A stretch of DNA of 64,000 nt from Photobacterium sp. JCM 19050 (GCA_001310455.1 BAXG01000002.1:186001-250000); one strand, 5' to 3'. Shown: positions 29,480 to 40,105, counted from the stretch's first letter. Made by a program: numbers and translations. The notes: generated from the letters alone by a model not told the origin.

Positions 29480-30817
29480 TTAGGACTTGGTGATTTTTAT
29501 AAAGTGTTTGCCCAAAAATACCAGCATAATCAGGCTTGGAACCACCATTAGAGTGGTGATGATAAAGAACAGGGTCCAGTCACCGTTGAGCCAGTCAACC
29601 ATGGCACCGGAGAATGAGGACAACAACGTTCGGGATGCATTACCCAGTGATGCCAGCAGTGCATATTGCGTGGCAGAGAATGCCCTTCCGGTCATAAAGG
29701 TCAGGAAGGAGACAAATGCGATAGTAGAAAAGGCGGTAGTGAAGTTATCAACAACGATGGTTGCCAGGAACAGGTTTTCATTTGGTCCAACCTGAGCCAT
29801 CCAGGCAAACATCAGATTACTGCCGGCCATTGCAATACCGCCAATCAACAGACCTTTGATGACCCCGAATCTTACGTTAATGGCACTGCCAAGCAGCGTA
29901 AACAAGATGGTAAAGCCCCAGCCAATCAGCTTGGAGTATTCGCCGATCTGTTCGTTACTGAAGCCAACTTCTTTATAGAAAACAATAGACATCCGGCCAA
30001 GGAATGCTTCACCGACCTTGAACAGGAAGACGAACAGCAATACCGTCATGCCAATTTTCAGGCCATTGCGGCGGAAGAAGTCGACAAAAGGTTCAACAAC
30101 GGTAACCAGTAACCAAACTTTAAAACCCTGCGAATCTTCACCAAGCCAGCCTTTAACCCGCTTACTGGCATCGGCCTGTAATGCTTCACGGTTGGTAACC
30201 GGTTCTTTTACCAGTAAGGTAAAGACAATCAACAGGCAGACGATACCCGCCATACCAAGGTAGACTCCGTTCCAGCCAATTCTGTCTGCATTAATAAAAG
30301 CGAGATAGCCGGGCAGGGAATAACCTGTCCACCAACCAATGACGGCCATAGCGGAAGCCTGCGGCATCTTGTGGCCTTCGTCTTCACCGAAGCTGTCGAT
30401 ACGGAACGCATCAACGGCAATGTCCTGTGTCGCAGACGCTATGGCGATACCCAATGCGAGAGTCGATGTCAAAACTAGGCTAATCGATGGGTTGGTGGTT
30501 GCGATTCCCAGGGTACAGGCGAGAATGATAAATTGCGTGAAGATAATCCAGCTTCTGCGCTGTCCCAGCCGGGTGTAGAGAAAAGGAAGTTTTACCCGGT
30601 CGACAAGGGGGGCCCATAGGAAGTTAAACGTGTAAGCAACGAAAATAGAGCCAAAAAAGCCAATAGCAGCACGGCTGAGCCCGGCATCTTTTAACCAGCC
30701 GGACATATTTGATCCGATAAGTACCCACGGAAACCCGCTGGCACATCCCATCATAAACACCCACATCAGGCGTCGGTCTAAATAGCTTCTGAAGGTCTCT
30801 TTCCAACCCCATGCCAT
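29480..30817 (-). CDS. ampG: Muropeptide permease AmpG
   Basis: Inner-membrane major-facilitator transporter that imports anhydro-muropeptides for cell-wall recycling and so influences beta-lactamase induction. 445 residues with about 12-14 hydrophobic segments. Typical AmpG segments: GCASGFPWVLIGSNMSGWLKDAG, LWAPLVDRVKLPFL, GQRRSWI and SATQDIAVDAFRID. Intact frame. The upstream neighbours on the same strand are an orphan ORF and yajG; ampG next to yajG is the usual arrangement in enterics and vibrios. Confidence 0.95.
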   Translation of the reverse strand: MAWGWKETFRSYLDRRLMWVFMMGCASGFPWVLIGSNMSGWLKDAGLSRAAIGFFGSIFVAYTFNFLWAPLVDRVKLPFLYTRLGQRRSWIIFTQFIILACTLGIATTNPSISLVLTSTLALGIAIASATQDIAVDAFRIDSFGEDEGHKMPQASAMAVIGWWTGYSLPGYLAFINADRIGWNGVYLGMAGIVCLLIVFTLLVKEPVTNREALQADASKRVKGWLGEDSQGFKVWLLVTVVEPFVDFFRRNGLKIGMTVLLFVFLFKVGEAFLGRMSIVFYKEVGFSNEQIGEYSKLIGWGFTILFTLLGSAINVRFGVIKGLLIGGIAMAGSNLMFAWMAQVGPNENLFLATIVVDNFTTAFSTIAFVSFLTFMTGRAFSATQYALLASLGNASRTLLSSFSGAMVDWLNGDWTLFFIITTLMVVPSLIMLVFLGKHFIKITKS

Positions 30818-30867
30818 ACACGTGTCCCCAAAATTTTTGCTAGTTCATGCGGTTATGCTAGCGTGCT

Positions 30868-31230
30868 TCAGGGACGAATACCATGTACAAACGGTGGAAG
30901 TGCTCCGTCCCCAAGCAAGTATTCGGAGACTTCCCGAATTTGATGCTGCAGAAATGAGTTAGTCAGGATAGTTTCGAGCGAATAACGTTCAATTGAAAAT
31001 AACAGATGCCAATAAGCAGATTCATAGTCGTTTGCAGGTTCTGTTGACTCAACAGGATCCAACCGCCACCAACCCATAAGTTGGATAGCACAGGTTTTTC
31101 TGAGATTTTCCCAACTGCCACCATCAAGGAAAGACAGCGCATGCTGTGCCAGCTCAGGTGCTTTGAGCTCAACAAAATCAAAAATTTTGTTTTTGTCGCA
31201 GTACGCATTGTTGACTACTAACTTCAACAT
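30868..31230 (-). CDS. Hypothetical protein between yajG and ampG
   Basis: 120 residues, no family recognised. It is soluble-looking, acidic to neutral, rich in tryptophan (LMGWWRLDP, SAYWHLLFSI) and helix-forming leucines; two cysteines (residues 11 and about 47). No signal peptide or membrane segment. It lies 50 bases upstream of the ampG start on the same strand; a purine-rich stretch (AGGGGGGCAGAGAG) sits before its ATG. The ORF is clean over 120 codons in AT-richer DNA than its flanks, and the function cannot be inferred. It may be a small lineage-specific insertion. Confidence 0.55.
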   Translation of the reverse strand: MLKLVVNNAYCDKNKIFDFVELKAPELAQHALSFLDGGSWENLRKTCAIQLMGWWRLDPVESTEPANDYESAYWHLLFSIERYSLETILTNSFLQHQIREVSEYLLGDGALPPFVHGIRP

Positions 31231-31408
31231 GGTAACTCTCTGCCCCCCCTGACGCTTGATGTTAAATATGTCAATATAATGAATGGGTTATGATTATTTT
31301 ATTTATTCAATAAATGACTCTTATTTAAGACAAAGTATAGGAGTGTGGGAAGAAGAGGGAGAAAAGGAAGCTACAAACTGAGACTTGGATTTGAATATTT
31401 ATATTTTT

Positions 31409-31443
31409 ATCAGCCGTACCTTGATTTTATCGGTACGGCTGAT
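31409..31443 (-). terminator. Terminator of yajG
   Basis: Twelve-base perfect stem ATCAGCCGTACC (31409-31420) / GGTACGGCTGAT (31432-31443); on the minus strand it is followed by an A/T-rich run with several T residues. Confidence 0.8.
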
Positions 31444-31456
31444 CTTGGGGGCATTA

Positions 31457-32026
31457 TCAGAAGTTTTGAACCATGTAGTTCGACAGTTCCTGATCGGCTG
31501 CGACATCTTTTAAGACAGAATTCAGCAGGTTATTGATAGATTCTTCCATGTCATCAGTGGATGCACTGCCTGCGCCTTCGGTCACTGATTTGCCGTTGTA
31601 GCGCTTCACAAATTTGCCTTTTGGAGACTCAGCAACAATCTGGATTTGAACATTGCTGGTGACATGGTGGGAAAACACGCTGTGTTCAACTTTGACCAGG
31701 GCGTCCAGTATATCCAGGCGTACAGTGCCCTTCGCACCGGCTGTTACGTTGAAACCCTGAGCACGAAGCTGGTTAGACAATGCCTCCTCCAGAGCAACGC
31801 GCAGATTCTGGCTGGCTTGCAGAGGTTGCACCTGTTGACGGCCGTTATCCACAACAGCAATAAACTGTGCTGTGCGCAGGTCGCGACTGCTGAGAGAAAC
31901 CGCCTTGCCCTGACCAGATACCGCCGAGGTTGTTACCGGTTTCAGGTCCAGGTTAATGGTCGGCTGCTGTGGCGCTGAGCATGCAGCAAGTAAAAACAGC
32001 GCTGAAGTAATAATGAGTTTTTTCAT
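31457..32026 (-). CDS. yajG: YajG-family lipoprotein
   Basis: 189-residue outer-membrane-type lipoprotein: MKKLIITSALFLLAAC is the lipoprotein signal, followed by SAPQQPTINLDLKP, and the body matches the YajG (DUF-type) family with VTAGAKGTVRLDILDALVKV and EESINNLLNSVLKDVAAD. ATG 32026 was chosen over 32038 because AAGGA is positioned for it and the signal peptide starts there. Function is unknown; the gene usually precedes ampG. Confidence 0.88.
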   Translation of the reverse strand: MKKLIITSALFLLAACSAPQQPTINLDLKPVTTSAVSGQGKAVSLSSRDLRTAQFIAVVDNGRQQVQPLQASQNLRVALEEALSNQLRAQGFNVTAGAKGTVRLDILDALVKVEHSVFSHHVTSNVQIQIVAESPKGKFVKRYNGKSVTEGAGSASTDDMEESINNLLNSVLKDVAADQELSNYMVQNF

Positions 32027-32059
32027 TGTCGTTAGCATCCTTTAACTGAAAAGTGCCGG

Positions 32060-33184
32060 TTATTTATTTGCTTCGATGATAACAAATTTGGCGTTCGATG
32101 CGATAACGCGACTGCTGCCAAATAGCCTTTTTAACTTAACATGATAGCCAAGGTGACGGTTGCCGATCACCAAGAATTTCCCGCCTTTGTTTAATACGCG
32201 CTTTGCATCACGGAACATCTGCCAGGCTATGTGATCAGTGACCGCATGCTGTTGGTGGAAGGGTGGGTTGCAAAGAATCAAATCGGCTGAGTTAGCATCA
32301 AAGCCAGTCAGACAATCATTTGCCGTCCATTCAGCATTGACGCCGGACCCAAGGTCATTTTGCATATTCAACTTTGCTGAAGCGACAGCCATAAAGCTTT
32401 CATCGACACAGGTTACTTTAGCCTGAGGGTTTAGTCTGGCTGCCTGGATAGCAAGCACACCGTTGCCACATCCTAAGTCAATAATGTGCTTAAATCCGGC
32501 ATTCTGGGGAATATGTGGCAACATCAAATAAGCGGCGATATCCAGCTTCTGTCCTGCAAAGACGTTGGCATGATTGTGAAGCATCATGTTGAATTCCGGC
32601 ACTGGGAAAGAAGTGGTTTCCGGCAAGCTTTTGCTGCTTTTTGCGGTGTCGCAAAAAACAAGGCGAGACTTTTTCTTTGCAAGGGAAGTGGTGCAAGGCG
32701 CCAGATAATCTTCCACCAACTTGAGTGTGCTGGTGTGAATGTCGCGTACCTTCGCCGCACCAGTGACGGGAATACCCTCTGGCAGATCCCTGGAGAGCTT
32801 TGAGAGTTGCCAGGTCAGCAAGCGCAGGCTTTTAGGCAGGCGCAAGAGAACCAGAGCAGTATCCTCCGGCAAAGGTGCAAGGCAATCGAGGTGCTGAATA
32901 TCTCCCAGGCCATTGTGGTTAAGGTTCTGGCGGGCAGCTTCATGGGCGATATAGGAATCTGAAACCAGCGTAACCGCGTAACCTTTGTTTGCAAACCAGC
33001 AACTCAGTGCGCCGAAACTGTCGTTGAGAATGAGAACCCTTGAACCTTCAGGAGGGAGAGCGTTCTGAGCATGTTCAATGAGATATTCATCTGAAGCGTC
33101 CCAGGCTTGGAGAGTTTCATTTTGTCGTATCGGGAACCGGTTGAGAGTGAACTCAACCCCGAGAAGGGAAAATGCGCTGTTCAT
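32060..33184 (-). CDS. rlmG: 23S rRNA (guanine-1835-N2)-methyltransferase RlmG
   Basis: 374-residue two-domain methyltransferase. The N-terminal half is a degenerate methyltransferase-like domain (VLILNDSFGALSCWFA); the C-terminal half binds S-adenosylmethionine at IIDLGCGNGVLAIQAA and has the amino-methyltransferase motif LILCNPPFHQ that positions the guanine N2. The overall pattern fits RlmG; RsmC is the closest alternative, which differs in its N-terminal region. Reads away from bolA. Intact frame. Confidence 0.93.
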   Translation of the reverse strand: MNSAFSLLGVEFTLNRFPIRQNETLQAWDASDEYLIEHAQNALPPEGSRVLILNDSFGALSCWFANKGYAVTLVSDSYIAHEAARQNLNHNGLGDIQHLDCLAPLPEDTALVLLRLPKSLRLLTWQLSKLSRDLPEGIPVTGAAKVRDIHTSTLKLVEDYLAPCTTSLAKKKSRLVFCDTAKSSKSLPETTSFPVPEFNMMLHNHANVFAGQKLDIAAYLMLPHIPQNAGFKHIIDLGCGNGVLAIQAARLNPQAKVTCVDESFMAVASAKLNMQNDLGSGVNAEWTANDCLTGFDANSADLILCNPPFHQQHAVTDHIAWQMFRDAKRVLNKGGKFLVIGNRHLGYHVKLKRLFGSSRVIASNAKFVIIEANK

Positions 33185-33379
33185 GAGTATGGTTTCTTAT
33201 CTGACGAATGGGAGCCGGGGTAAGGCGGGATATTGTCCCAAATTTGTCGATAAATACAATCTACGTCAAAGAAAGGGCGCTGGTGGTACTGGTAGCGAGG
33301 GTCTAAACTAGCTAATCAGAACATGCATTGGTGTATTTTTGAGCCCGAAATCACAAATCACGCGAGGAAGTTATCGGTG

Positions 33380-33694
33380 ATGATAAAAACAAAAATAGAA
33401 GAAAAGCTGCAGGAGGCCTTTAAGCCTGCGCATTTGGAAGTCGTCAATGAAAGCTTCATGCACAATGTTCCTCCCGGCTCAGAAAGCCACTTTAAAGTTG
33501 TTATCGTAAGCGGTGCATTCGATAACCAACGCCTTCTTTCCCGACATCGCGCTGTGAACCAGGTTTTGTCCGAAGAGCTGAAAAACGATATTCATGCTCT
33601 GGCCATGCATACCTATACCGAAGGTGAATGGAACGGCCTAAACGGTCAGGCGCCTGTTTCTCCGCCATGTCATGGTGGTTCTAAAACCGAATAG
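33380..33694 (+). CDS. bolA: BolA-family regulator
   Basis: 104-residue protein of the BolA fold, involved in morphology, stress response and, with monothiol glutaredoxins, iron-sulfur handling. The family signature is FKVVIVSGAFDNQRLLSRHRAVNQVLSEEL with the conserved histidine. ATG 33380, preceded by GAGGAAG, was chosen because family similarity starts at MIKTKIEEKLQEAF; the frame is open back to 33323 without similarity. bolA next to the nqr operon is a common vibrio arrangement. Confidence 0.93.
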   Translation: MIKTKIEEKLQEAFKPAHLEVVNESFMHNVPPGSESHFKVVIVSGAFDNQRLLSRHRAVNQVLSEELKNDIHALAMHTYTEGEWNGLNGQAPVSPPCHGGSKTE

Positions 33695-33997
33695 AGAGGC
33701 ATCAAGGCATTGAAGTCTTGTTGCTAAAATGGTCAATAAACAAGCATTGAGACATTTGATTAACATTTTGTGATTCATTTTTCTCGGCCAAAACAGGTGC
33801 TCATCGGTTGCTTGTTAAATTCTGTTGGAAATCTTTTCGTTGATTTTGATAGACGTGATGGGAATGTAACTTGGCAAAATAGCGCGGTCTTGGTGGTTAT
33901 TTGACCAACTTAAAAATTAGACGGAATAAGGCTTCGCGTATTCATGAAAATTCAGCCTTTATCACGTTGATAGCCATAGAATCGCAACTTGTCTTGA

Positions 33998-34006
33998 TGA
34001 TACAAT
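33998..34006 (+). promoter_or_regulatory. Extended -10 promoter candidate for nqrABCDEF
   Basis: TGATACAAT fits the TGn-extended -10 form; the -35 region is weak. Start of transcription would be near 34013, leaving a leader of about 150 bases before nqrA. Confidence 0.5.
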
Positions 34007-34025
34007 CCCGTGCTTGTTAGCCAGC

Positions 34026-34042
34026 CACATTTTAAAAATGTG
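34026..34042. repeat. 17-bp palindrome in the nqr leader
   Basis: CACATTTT and AAAATGTG are perfect arms around a single A. It lies about 15 bases downstream of the predicted transcription start, a place where a repressor would block the nqr operon. Confidence 0.6.
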
Positions 34043-34163
34043 AAATGTTGGTTTCTTGGATGTTGCGACGGTTGGTGGTGGATTCGCCAGCCGGACAGTG
34101 GAAAGTCGTGTCAAAATCGCGCAATAACTGAATTCTTTTTCCGTTAATAAAGTGCAAGTGCGT

Positions 34164-35504
34164 ATGATTACTATAAAAAAGGGTCTGGATATCCCCATTG
34201 CGGGTAAGCCAACCCAAGTTATCAGCGATGGCCCAGCCATCAAACGTGTCGCCTTGCTTGGCGAAGAATACGTGGGTATGCGTCCAACTATGCATGCTCG
34301 CGTTGATGATGTAGTGAAGAAAGGTCAGGTTCTTTTTGAAGATAAGAAGAACCCGGGTGTACTTTTCACTGCGCCAGTCAGCGGTAAGGTCGTTGAGATC
34401 AACCGTGGTGCCAAGCGTGTACTTCAGTCCGTTGTGATTGAAGTTGAAGGTGACGAGCAGATCACTTTCGACAAATTTGAAGCCGCTCAACTGGGCTCCC
34501 TGGATCGTCAGGTTGTTGTAGACCAGTTGGTGAAATCAGGTTTGTGGACTTCTCTGCGTACCCGTCCATTCAGCAAAGTACCGGCTGTTGACTCAACACC
34601 CGTGGCTTTGTTCGTGACCGCTATCGACACCAATCCCCTTTCAGCTAACCCTGAACTCATTATCAATGAGAATCAGGACGCGTTTGTCGCAGGCCTTGAT
34701 GTTGTATCTCGCCTGACTGACGGCAAGGTGTTCGTGTGTAAGAGTGGTGCAAGCCTGCCTCGCAGCAAGCAAAGCAACGTTGAAGAGCATGTGTTCTCTG
34801 GTCAGCACCCTGCGGGTCTGGTTGGTACTCACATTCACTTCCTGCGTCCTGCAAGCGCCAACAATGTTGTTTGGCACCTGAACTACCAGGAAGTTATCGC
34901 TATCGGTAAGCTGTTCCTTACAGGTGAAATCTCTAGTGAGCGTGTTGTTTCTTTGGCAGGTCCTGCGGTAAACAATCCTCGCTTGATTCGTACTGTTCTG
35001 GGTGCAAGCACTGATGAGCTGGTGAATAACGAACTGATGCCTGGCGACGTTCGTGTTATTTCTGGTTCGGTACTGAGTGGTTGCAACGCAGACGGTCCTC
35101 ACGCATTCCTTGGCCGTTACCACACTCAGGTATCTGCGCTGCGTGAAGGCTACGAAAAAGAGCTGTTTGGCTGGGCTGTCCCAGGCAAAAATAAGTTCTC
35201 TGTTACCCGTTCTTTCCTGAGCACATTCTTCAAAGGCCAACTGTTCAACATGACAACTACCACTAACGGTAGTGATCGTGCAATGGTGCCAATCGGTAAC
35301 TACGAAAGAGTAATGCCGTTGGACATCGAGCCGACTATGTTGCTACGTGACCTGTGTGCAGGTGATACAGACAGCGCTGCTCGTCTGGGTGCACTTGAGC
35401 TTGATGAAGAAGATCTGGCTCTTTGTACATTCGTTTGCCCTGGCAAGTACAACTATGGCCCGATGCTCCGTGAGTGTCTGGACACCATTGATAAGGAAGG
35501 GTAA
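34164..35504 (+). CDS. nqrA: Na+-translocating NADH:quinone reductase subunit A
   Basis: Peripheral cytoplasmic subunit of the Na+-NQR pump, which couples NADH oxidation by ubiquinone to sodium export. 446 residues, starting [18 protein letters not shown], the family's N-terminus; upstream GTG starts were rejected for lack of similarity. A lipoyl-like segment ([29 protein letters not shown]) and [25 protein letters not shown] near the C-terminus match NqrA. Intact frame. nqrB starts three bases after the stop. The codon use is strongly biased, consistent with high expression. Confidence 0.97.
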   Translation: MITIKKGLDIPIAGKPTQVISDGPAIKRVALLGEEYVGMRPTMHARVDDVVKKGQVLFEDKKNPGVLFTAPVSGKVVEINRGAKRVLQSVVIEVEGDEQITFDKFEAAQLGSLDRQVVVDQLVKSGLWTSLRTRPFSKVPAVDSTPVALFVTAIDTNPLSANPELIINENQDAFVAGLDVVSRLTDGKVFVCKSGASLPRSKQSNVEEHVFSGQHPAGLVGTHIHFLRPASANNVVWHLNYQEVIAIGKLFLTGEISSERVVSLAGPAVNNPRLIRTVLGASTDELVNNELMPGDVRVISGSVLSGCNADGPHAFLGRYHTQVSALREGYEKELFGWAVPGKNKFSVTRSFLSTFFKGQLFNMTTTTNGSDRAMVPIGNYERVMPLDIEPTMLLRDLCAGDTDSAARLGALELDEEDLALCTFVCPGKYNYGPMLRECLDTIDKEG

Positions 35505-35507
35505 TCC

Positions 35508-36757
35508 ATGAGCCTGAAGAATTTCATTGAGCGGATTGAACCGCACTTCGAACCAGGCGGGAAGTACGAAAAGTGGTTTGCACTGTACGAAGCAGCTGCA
35601 ACGCTCTTTTACACCCCGGGTCTGGTAACCCGTTCTACTACGCACGTTCGTGACGCAGTAGATCTCAAGCGCATCATGATTATGGTGTGGTTTGCCGTGT
35701 TCCCAGCAATGTTCTGGGGCATGTACAACGCCGGTAACCAAGCTATCGAAGCGCTGGCTCGCATGTATGATGCGAAAGAGCTGGCTGTACACGTTGCAGG
35801 TAACTGGCACTACTGGCTGACTGAGTTGCTCGGCGGCACCATGACTGCTGCAGAAGCAGGCTGGGGCAGCAAGATGCTTCTTGGTGCGACTTACTTCCTG
35901 CCAATCTACGCAACAGTATTTATTGTTGGTGGTTTCTGGGAAGTGCTGTTCTGTATGGTCCGCAAGCACGAAGTTAACGAAGGTTTCTTTGTAACTTCTA
36001 TCCTGTTTGCCCTGATCGTACCGCCAACACTGCCACTGTGGCAGGCTGCCCTGGGTATCACTTTCGGTGTTGTTGTTGCCAAAGAAATCTTTGGTGGTAC
36101 AGGCCGTAACTTCCTGAACCCAGCACTGGCTGGCCGTGCGTTCCTGTTCTTTGCCTACCCAGCACAAATCTCTGGTGATCTGGTTTGGACCGCAGCTGAC
36201 GGTTATTCAGGTGCAACACCTCTGAGCCAGTGGGCTGCAGGTGGTCAGGGTGCACTGATGAACGGCGCAACCGGTCACACTATCTCTTGGATGGATGCCT
36301 TTATTGGTAACCTGCCAGGTTCTATCGGTGAAGTCTCTACCCTGCGATTATCCTGGGTGGCGCAATGATCGTGTTCATGCGCATCGCTTCCTGGCGCATC
36401 ATCGCCGGTGTCATGATCGGTATGATTGCTTCTGCGACGCTGTTCAACATCATCGGATCTGACACTAACCCAATGTTTAGCATGCCTTGGCACTGGCACC
36501 TGGTTCTGGGTGGTTTTGCTTTCGGTATGGTGTTCATGGCGACTGACCCTGTGTCTGCGTCTTTCACCAACAAAGCTAAATGGTGGTACGGCATCCTGAT
36601 TGGTGCAATGGCGGTAATGATCCGCGTTGCGAACCCTGCCTATCCAGAAGGTATGATGCTGGCAATCCTGTTCGCGAACCTGTTTGCACCGCTGTTCGAT
36701 AACCTGGTGGTGGAAAGCAACATCAAACGGAGACTGGCTCGCAATGGCAAGCAATAA
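35508..36757 (+). CDS. nqrB: Na+-translocating NADH:quinone reductase subunit B, one frame break
   Basis: Large membrane subunit with about ten helices, carrying riboflavin and a covalent FMN and forming part of the sodium path. The FMN attachment motif SGAT is present in [13 protein letters not shown], with Thr at about residue 237. Near 36342 one G is missing (ACCCTGCGATT for ACCCTGGCGATT), after which [14 protein letters not shown] continues to the stop at 36755-36757. Restored length is about 416 residues. Overlaps nqrC by 14 bases. Confidence 0.96.
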
Positions 36758-37535
36758 CGATAGTATTAAAAAGACGCTGACAGTGGTTATCGCCCTGAGC
36801 CTGGTGTGCTCAGTGGTTGTATCACTGGCTGCGGTTTCTTTGCGTCCGCTGCAACAGGACAATGCCAAGCTGGATGTTCAGCGTAACATCCTGCAAGTAG
36901 CCGGTATTACTGTTGATGGTGGCAAGAAGCAAATCAACCAAGCGTTCGATAAGTTCATCGAGCCACGCCTGGTTGATCTTTCTACCGGTAATTTTGTCGG
37001 TACCGTCGAGGAAGCGAAGGTTTACGACCAGCGCGCTGCTGCTAAAGATCCAGCTGAATCTATCAAGCTGTCTGCTGATCAGGACGTAGCGAAAATCATC
37101 CGTCGTGCAAACCTGGGTAAAGTTTACCTGGTTAAAAACGACAAGGGAGAGACCAGCGAAGTTATCCTGCCAATGCACGGTAACGGCTTGTGGTCAATGA
37201 TGTACGCATTCGTAGCGGTTGAAACTGACGGTAACACCGTCGGTGGCATCACTTACTACCAGCAAGGTGAAACTCCGGGACTGGGTGGTGAAGTTGAAAA
37301 CCCACGCTGGCGTGCACAATGGGCTGGTAAGAAGTTGTTTGATGACAAAGGTCAGCCTGCTATCCGCATCGTAAAAGGTGGCGCACAACCTGGAGATATC
37401 CACGGTATTGACGGCCTGTCCGGTGCAACCCTGACTGGTAACGGTGTACAGCACACTTTCGACTTCTGGCTGGGTAATAACGGTTTCGGCCCATTCCTGA
37501 CCAAAGTTCGTGAAGGAGCCCTGAACAATGGCTGA
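36744..37535 (+). CDS. nqrC: Na+-translocating NADH:quinone reductase subunit C
   Basis: 263-residue subunit with one N-terminal membrane helix ([21 protein letters not shown]) and a periplasmic FMN domain. The flavinylation motif is SGATLT in [16 protein letters not shown], Thr at about 229; the FMN is attached by ApbE, which is encoded downstream. ATG 36744 begins [12 protein letters not shown]. Intact frame. Overlaps nqrB and nqrD. Confidence 0.97.
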   Translation: MASNNDSIKKTLTVVIALSLVCSVVVSLAAVSLRPLQQDNAKLDVQRNILQVAGITVDGGKKQINQAFDKFIEPRLVDLSTGNFVGTVEEAKVYDQRAAAKDPAESIKLSADQDVAKIIRRANLGKVYLVKNDKGETSEVILPMHGNGLWSMMYAFVAVETDGNTVGGITYYQQGETPGLGGEVENPRWRAQWAGKKLFDDKGQPAIRIVKGGAQPGDIHGIDGLSGATLTGNGVQHTFDFWLGNNGFGPFLTKVREGALNNG

Positions 37536-38160
37536 TACTAAAGAACTGAAGAAGAATCTTCTTTCCCCGGTTCTGGACAATAACCCAATTGCCCTGCAAA
37601 TCCTGGGTGTGTGTTCAGCGCTGGCGGTAACAACCAAGCTGGAAACAGCGTTTGTTATGACTCTGGCCGTAGTATTCGTTACAGCGTTTTCAAACCTGTT
37701 CGTATCTGCGATTCGTAACCACATTCCTAACAGTGTTCGTATCATCGTTCAGATGGCGATCATTGCATCACTGGTAATCGTGGTTGACCAGATCCTGAAA
37801 GCCTACCTGTACGACATCTCTAAGCAGCTGTCAGTATTCGTTGGCCTGATCATCACCAACTGTATCGTAATGGGCCGTGCAGAAGCATACGCAATGAAGT
37901 CTGCTCCACTGCCATCATTTATCGACGGTATCGGTAACGGTCTGGGCTACGGCTTCGTTCTGATCACAGTTGCATTCTTCCGTGAACTGCTGGGTTCAGG
38001 CAAGCTGTTCGGCATGTCTGTTCTGCCTCTGGTTTCTGAAGGTGGCTGGTACCAGCCTAACGGTCTGATGCTGCTGGCTCCTTCTGCGTTCTTCCTGATC
38101 GGCTTTATGATCTGGATTATCCGCATCTACAAGCCAGAACAAGTAGAAGCTAAGGAGTAA
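37528..38160 (+). CDS. nqrD: Na+-translocating NADH:quinone reductase subunit D
   Basis: 210-residue membrane subunit with six helices, homologous to NqrE and to RnfE. Recognisable segments: [22 protein letters not shown], containing one of the cysteines that bind the intramembrane iron-sulfur centre with NqrE, and [17 protein letters not shown]. Starts eight bases inside nqrC. Intact frame. Confidence 0.97.
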   Translation: MADTKELKKNLLSPVLDNNPIALQILGVCSALAVTTKLETAFVMTLAVVFVTAFSNLFVSAIRNHIPNSVRIIVQMAIIASLVIVVDQILKAYLYDISKQLSVFVGLIITNCIVMGRAEAYAMKSAPLPSFIDGIGNGLGYGFVLITVAFFRELLGSGKLFGMSVLPLVSEGGWYQPNGLMLLAPSAFFLIGFMIWIIRIYKPEQVEAKE

Positions 38161-38167
38161 GAGCGCA

Positions 38168-38764
38168 ATGGAACATTACATTAGCTTACTGGTGCGTTCG
38201 ATCTTCATCGAAAACATGGCACTGTCTTTCTTCCTGGGTATGTGTACGTTTCTGGCCGTATCCAAGAAGGTAAAAACCTCTTTCGGTCTGGGTATTGCGG
38301 TAACCGTGGTACTGACCATTGCGGTTCCTGTAAACAACCTGGTTTATAACCTGATCCTGAAGGACGGTGCGCTGGCCCCAGGAGTTGACCTGAGCTTCTT
38401 GAACTTTATCACCTTCATCGGTGTTATCGCGGCTCTGGTTCAGATCCTTGAGATGATCCTCGACCGTTTCTTCCCACCACTTTACAACGCACTGGGTATC
38501 TTCCTGCCACTGATTACAGTGAACTGTGCAATTTTCGGTGGTGTTTCATTCATGGTTCAGCGTGACTATAACTTCGCTGAGTCAGTGGTATACGGCTTTG
38601 GTTCGGGTATTGGCTGGATGCTGGCAATTGTCGCTCTGGCAGGTATCCGTGAAAAGATGAAGTACTCTGATGTACCTCCTGGTCTGCGTGGCCTGGGTAT
38701 TACTTTCATCACCGTCGGCCTGTGTGCCCTGGGCTTTATGTCCTTCTCAGGTGTTCAACTGTAA
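38168..38764 (+). CDS. nqrE: Na+-translocating NADH:quinone reductase subunit E
   Basis: 198-residue membrane subunit, inverted-topology partner of NqrD and homologue of Rnf[35 protein letters not shown] carries the first iron-binding cysteine region in two pieces (FLGMCTF), and [17 protein letters not shown] the second. Seven bases after nqrD. Intact frame. Confidence 0.97.
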   Translation: MEHYISLLVRSIFIENMALSFFLGMCTFLAVSKKVKTSFGLGIAVTVVLTIAVPVNNLVYNLILKDGALAPGVDLSFLNFITFIGVIAALVQILEMILDRFFPPLYNALGIFLPLITVNCAIFGGVSFMVQRDYNFAESVVYGFGSGIGWMLAIVALAGIREKMKYSDVPPGLRGLGITFITVGLCALGFMSFSGVQL

Positions 38765-38795
38765 ACCGGGTTTACCGCGATATAAGGGATAGTCA

Positions 38796-40018
38796 ATGGA
38801 CATTATTCTTGGCGTGGTGATGTTTACTCTGATTGTACTGGCTCTGGTACTGGTGATTCTGTTCGCCAAATCCAAGCTGGTTCCATCAGGTGATATCACT
38901 ATTTCAATCAATGGTGATGCCGACAAAGCAATCAAAACAGCCGCCGGTGGTAAACTGCTGGGCGCGCTGGCTGGTAGCGGCATCTTCGTATCATCAGCTT
39001 GTGGTGGTGGTGGCTCTTGCGGCCAGTGCCGTGTGAAAGTAAAGGCCGGTGGCGGTGACATTCTGCCAACTGAGCTGGATCACATCAGCAAGCGTGAAGC
39101 ACGTGAAGGCGAGCGTCTGGCCTGTCAGGTTAACGTTAAATCTGACATGGAAATCGAGCTGCCTGAAGAAGTGTTTGGTGTTAAAAAGTGGGAATGTACT
39201 GTTATCTCTAACGATAACAAGGCAACCTTCATCAAGGAGCTCAAGCTGCAGATCCCTGATGGTGAGTCAGTACCTTTCCGTGCGGGTGGTTACATTCAGA
39301 TTGAAGCCCCTGCGCACCATGTTAAGTACTCTGAGTTCGATGTACCGGAAGAATACCGTGGCGACTGGGACAAGTTTAACCTGTTCCGCTACGAGTCTAT
39401 CGTAAAAGAAGACACTATCCGTGCTTACTCAATGGCGAACTATCCGGAAGAGTTTGGCATCATCATGCTGAACGTGCGTATTGCGACTCCGCCGCCAAAT
39501 AACCCAGACGTACCACCGGGTATCATGTCATCTTACATTTGGTCTTTGAAAGAAGGCGACAAGGTGACTATCTCTGGTCCGTTTGGTGAGTTCTTCGCGA
39601 AAGAGACTGATGCTGAAATGGTATTCGTGGGCGGTGGTGCAGGTATGGCACCAATGCGTTCGCATATCTTCGACCAGCTCAAGCGTTTGAAGTCTAAGCG
39701 TAAGATGTCTTTCTGGTACGGTGCCCGTTCTAAGCGCGAAATGTTCTATGTAGAAGATTTGACGATCTGGCAGCAGAGAACGACAACTTCGTATGGCACG
39801 TAGCCCTGTCTGATCCGATGCCGGAAGACAACTGGGACGGCTATACCGGCTTCATCCACAACGTGCTTTATGAAAACTACCTGCGTGATCACGAAGCACC
39901 GGAAGACTGCGAATTCTACATGTGTGGTCCTCCAATGATGAACGCGGCTGTAATCGGCATGCTGAAAGACCTGGGTGTTGAAGACGAAAACATCCTGCTG
40001 GATGACTTCGGGGGCTAA
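38796..40018 (+). CDS. nqrF: Na+-translocating NADH:quinone reductase subunit F, one frame break
   Basis: Entry point for electrons from NADH. One N-terminal membrane helix, a 2Fe-2S ferredoxin domain with cysteines at about 69, 75, 78 and 110 ([11 protein letters not shown], then LACQV), an FAD domain ([11 protein letters not shown]) and an NADH domain ([22 protein letters not shown]). Near 39760 one T is missing ([11 protein letters not shown] expected). Restored length is 407 residues, as in Vibrio cholerae. Followed by a terminator at 40038. Confidence 0.96.
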
Positions 40019-40037
40019 GCCTTCCGTCATCTCCAAG

Positions 40038-40067
40038 AAAATGGCTGGCCCCTGGGTCAGCCATTTT
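40038..40067 (+). terminator. Terminator after nqrF
   Basis: AAAATGGCTG / CAGCCATTTT stem, 19 bases beyond the nqrF stop; the following T run is short. Confidence 0.75.
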
Positions 40068-40105
40068 GCATGTAACCCCCTGGGGATATGCAACTTATGT
40101 GTAAT

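Larger units (their letters stand above)
33695..34163. other. Intergenic leader and promoter region of the nqr operon
   Basis: 469 bases without a supported gene. Within it are an extended -10 promoter (33998-34006) and a 17-bp palindrome (34026-34042), listed separately. No terminator-like hairpin with a T run was found directly after bolA. Confidence 0.55.

Noticed and set aside
35343..36167. A 274-codon open frame on the minus strand
   Set aside because: Lies across the nqrA end and nqrB in antisense; nqrA and nqrB are certain.
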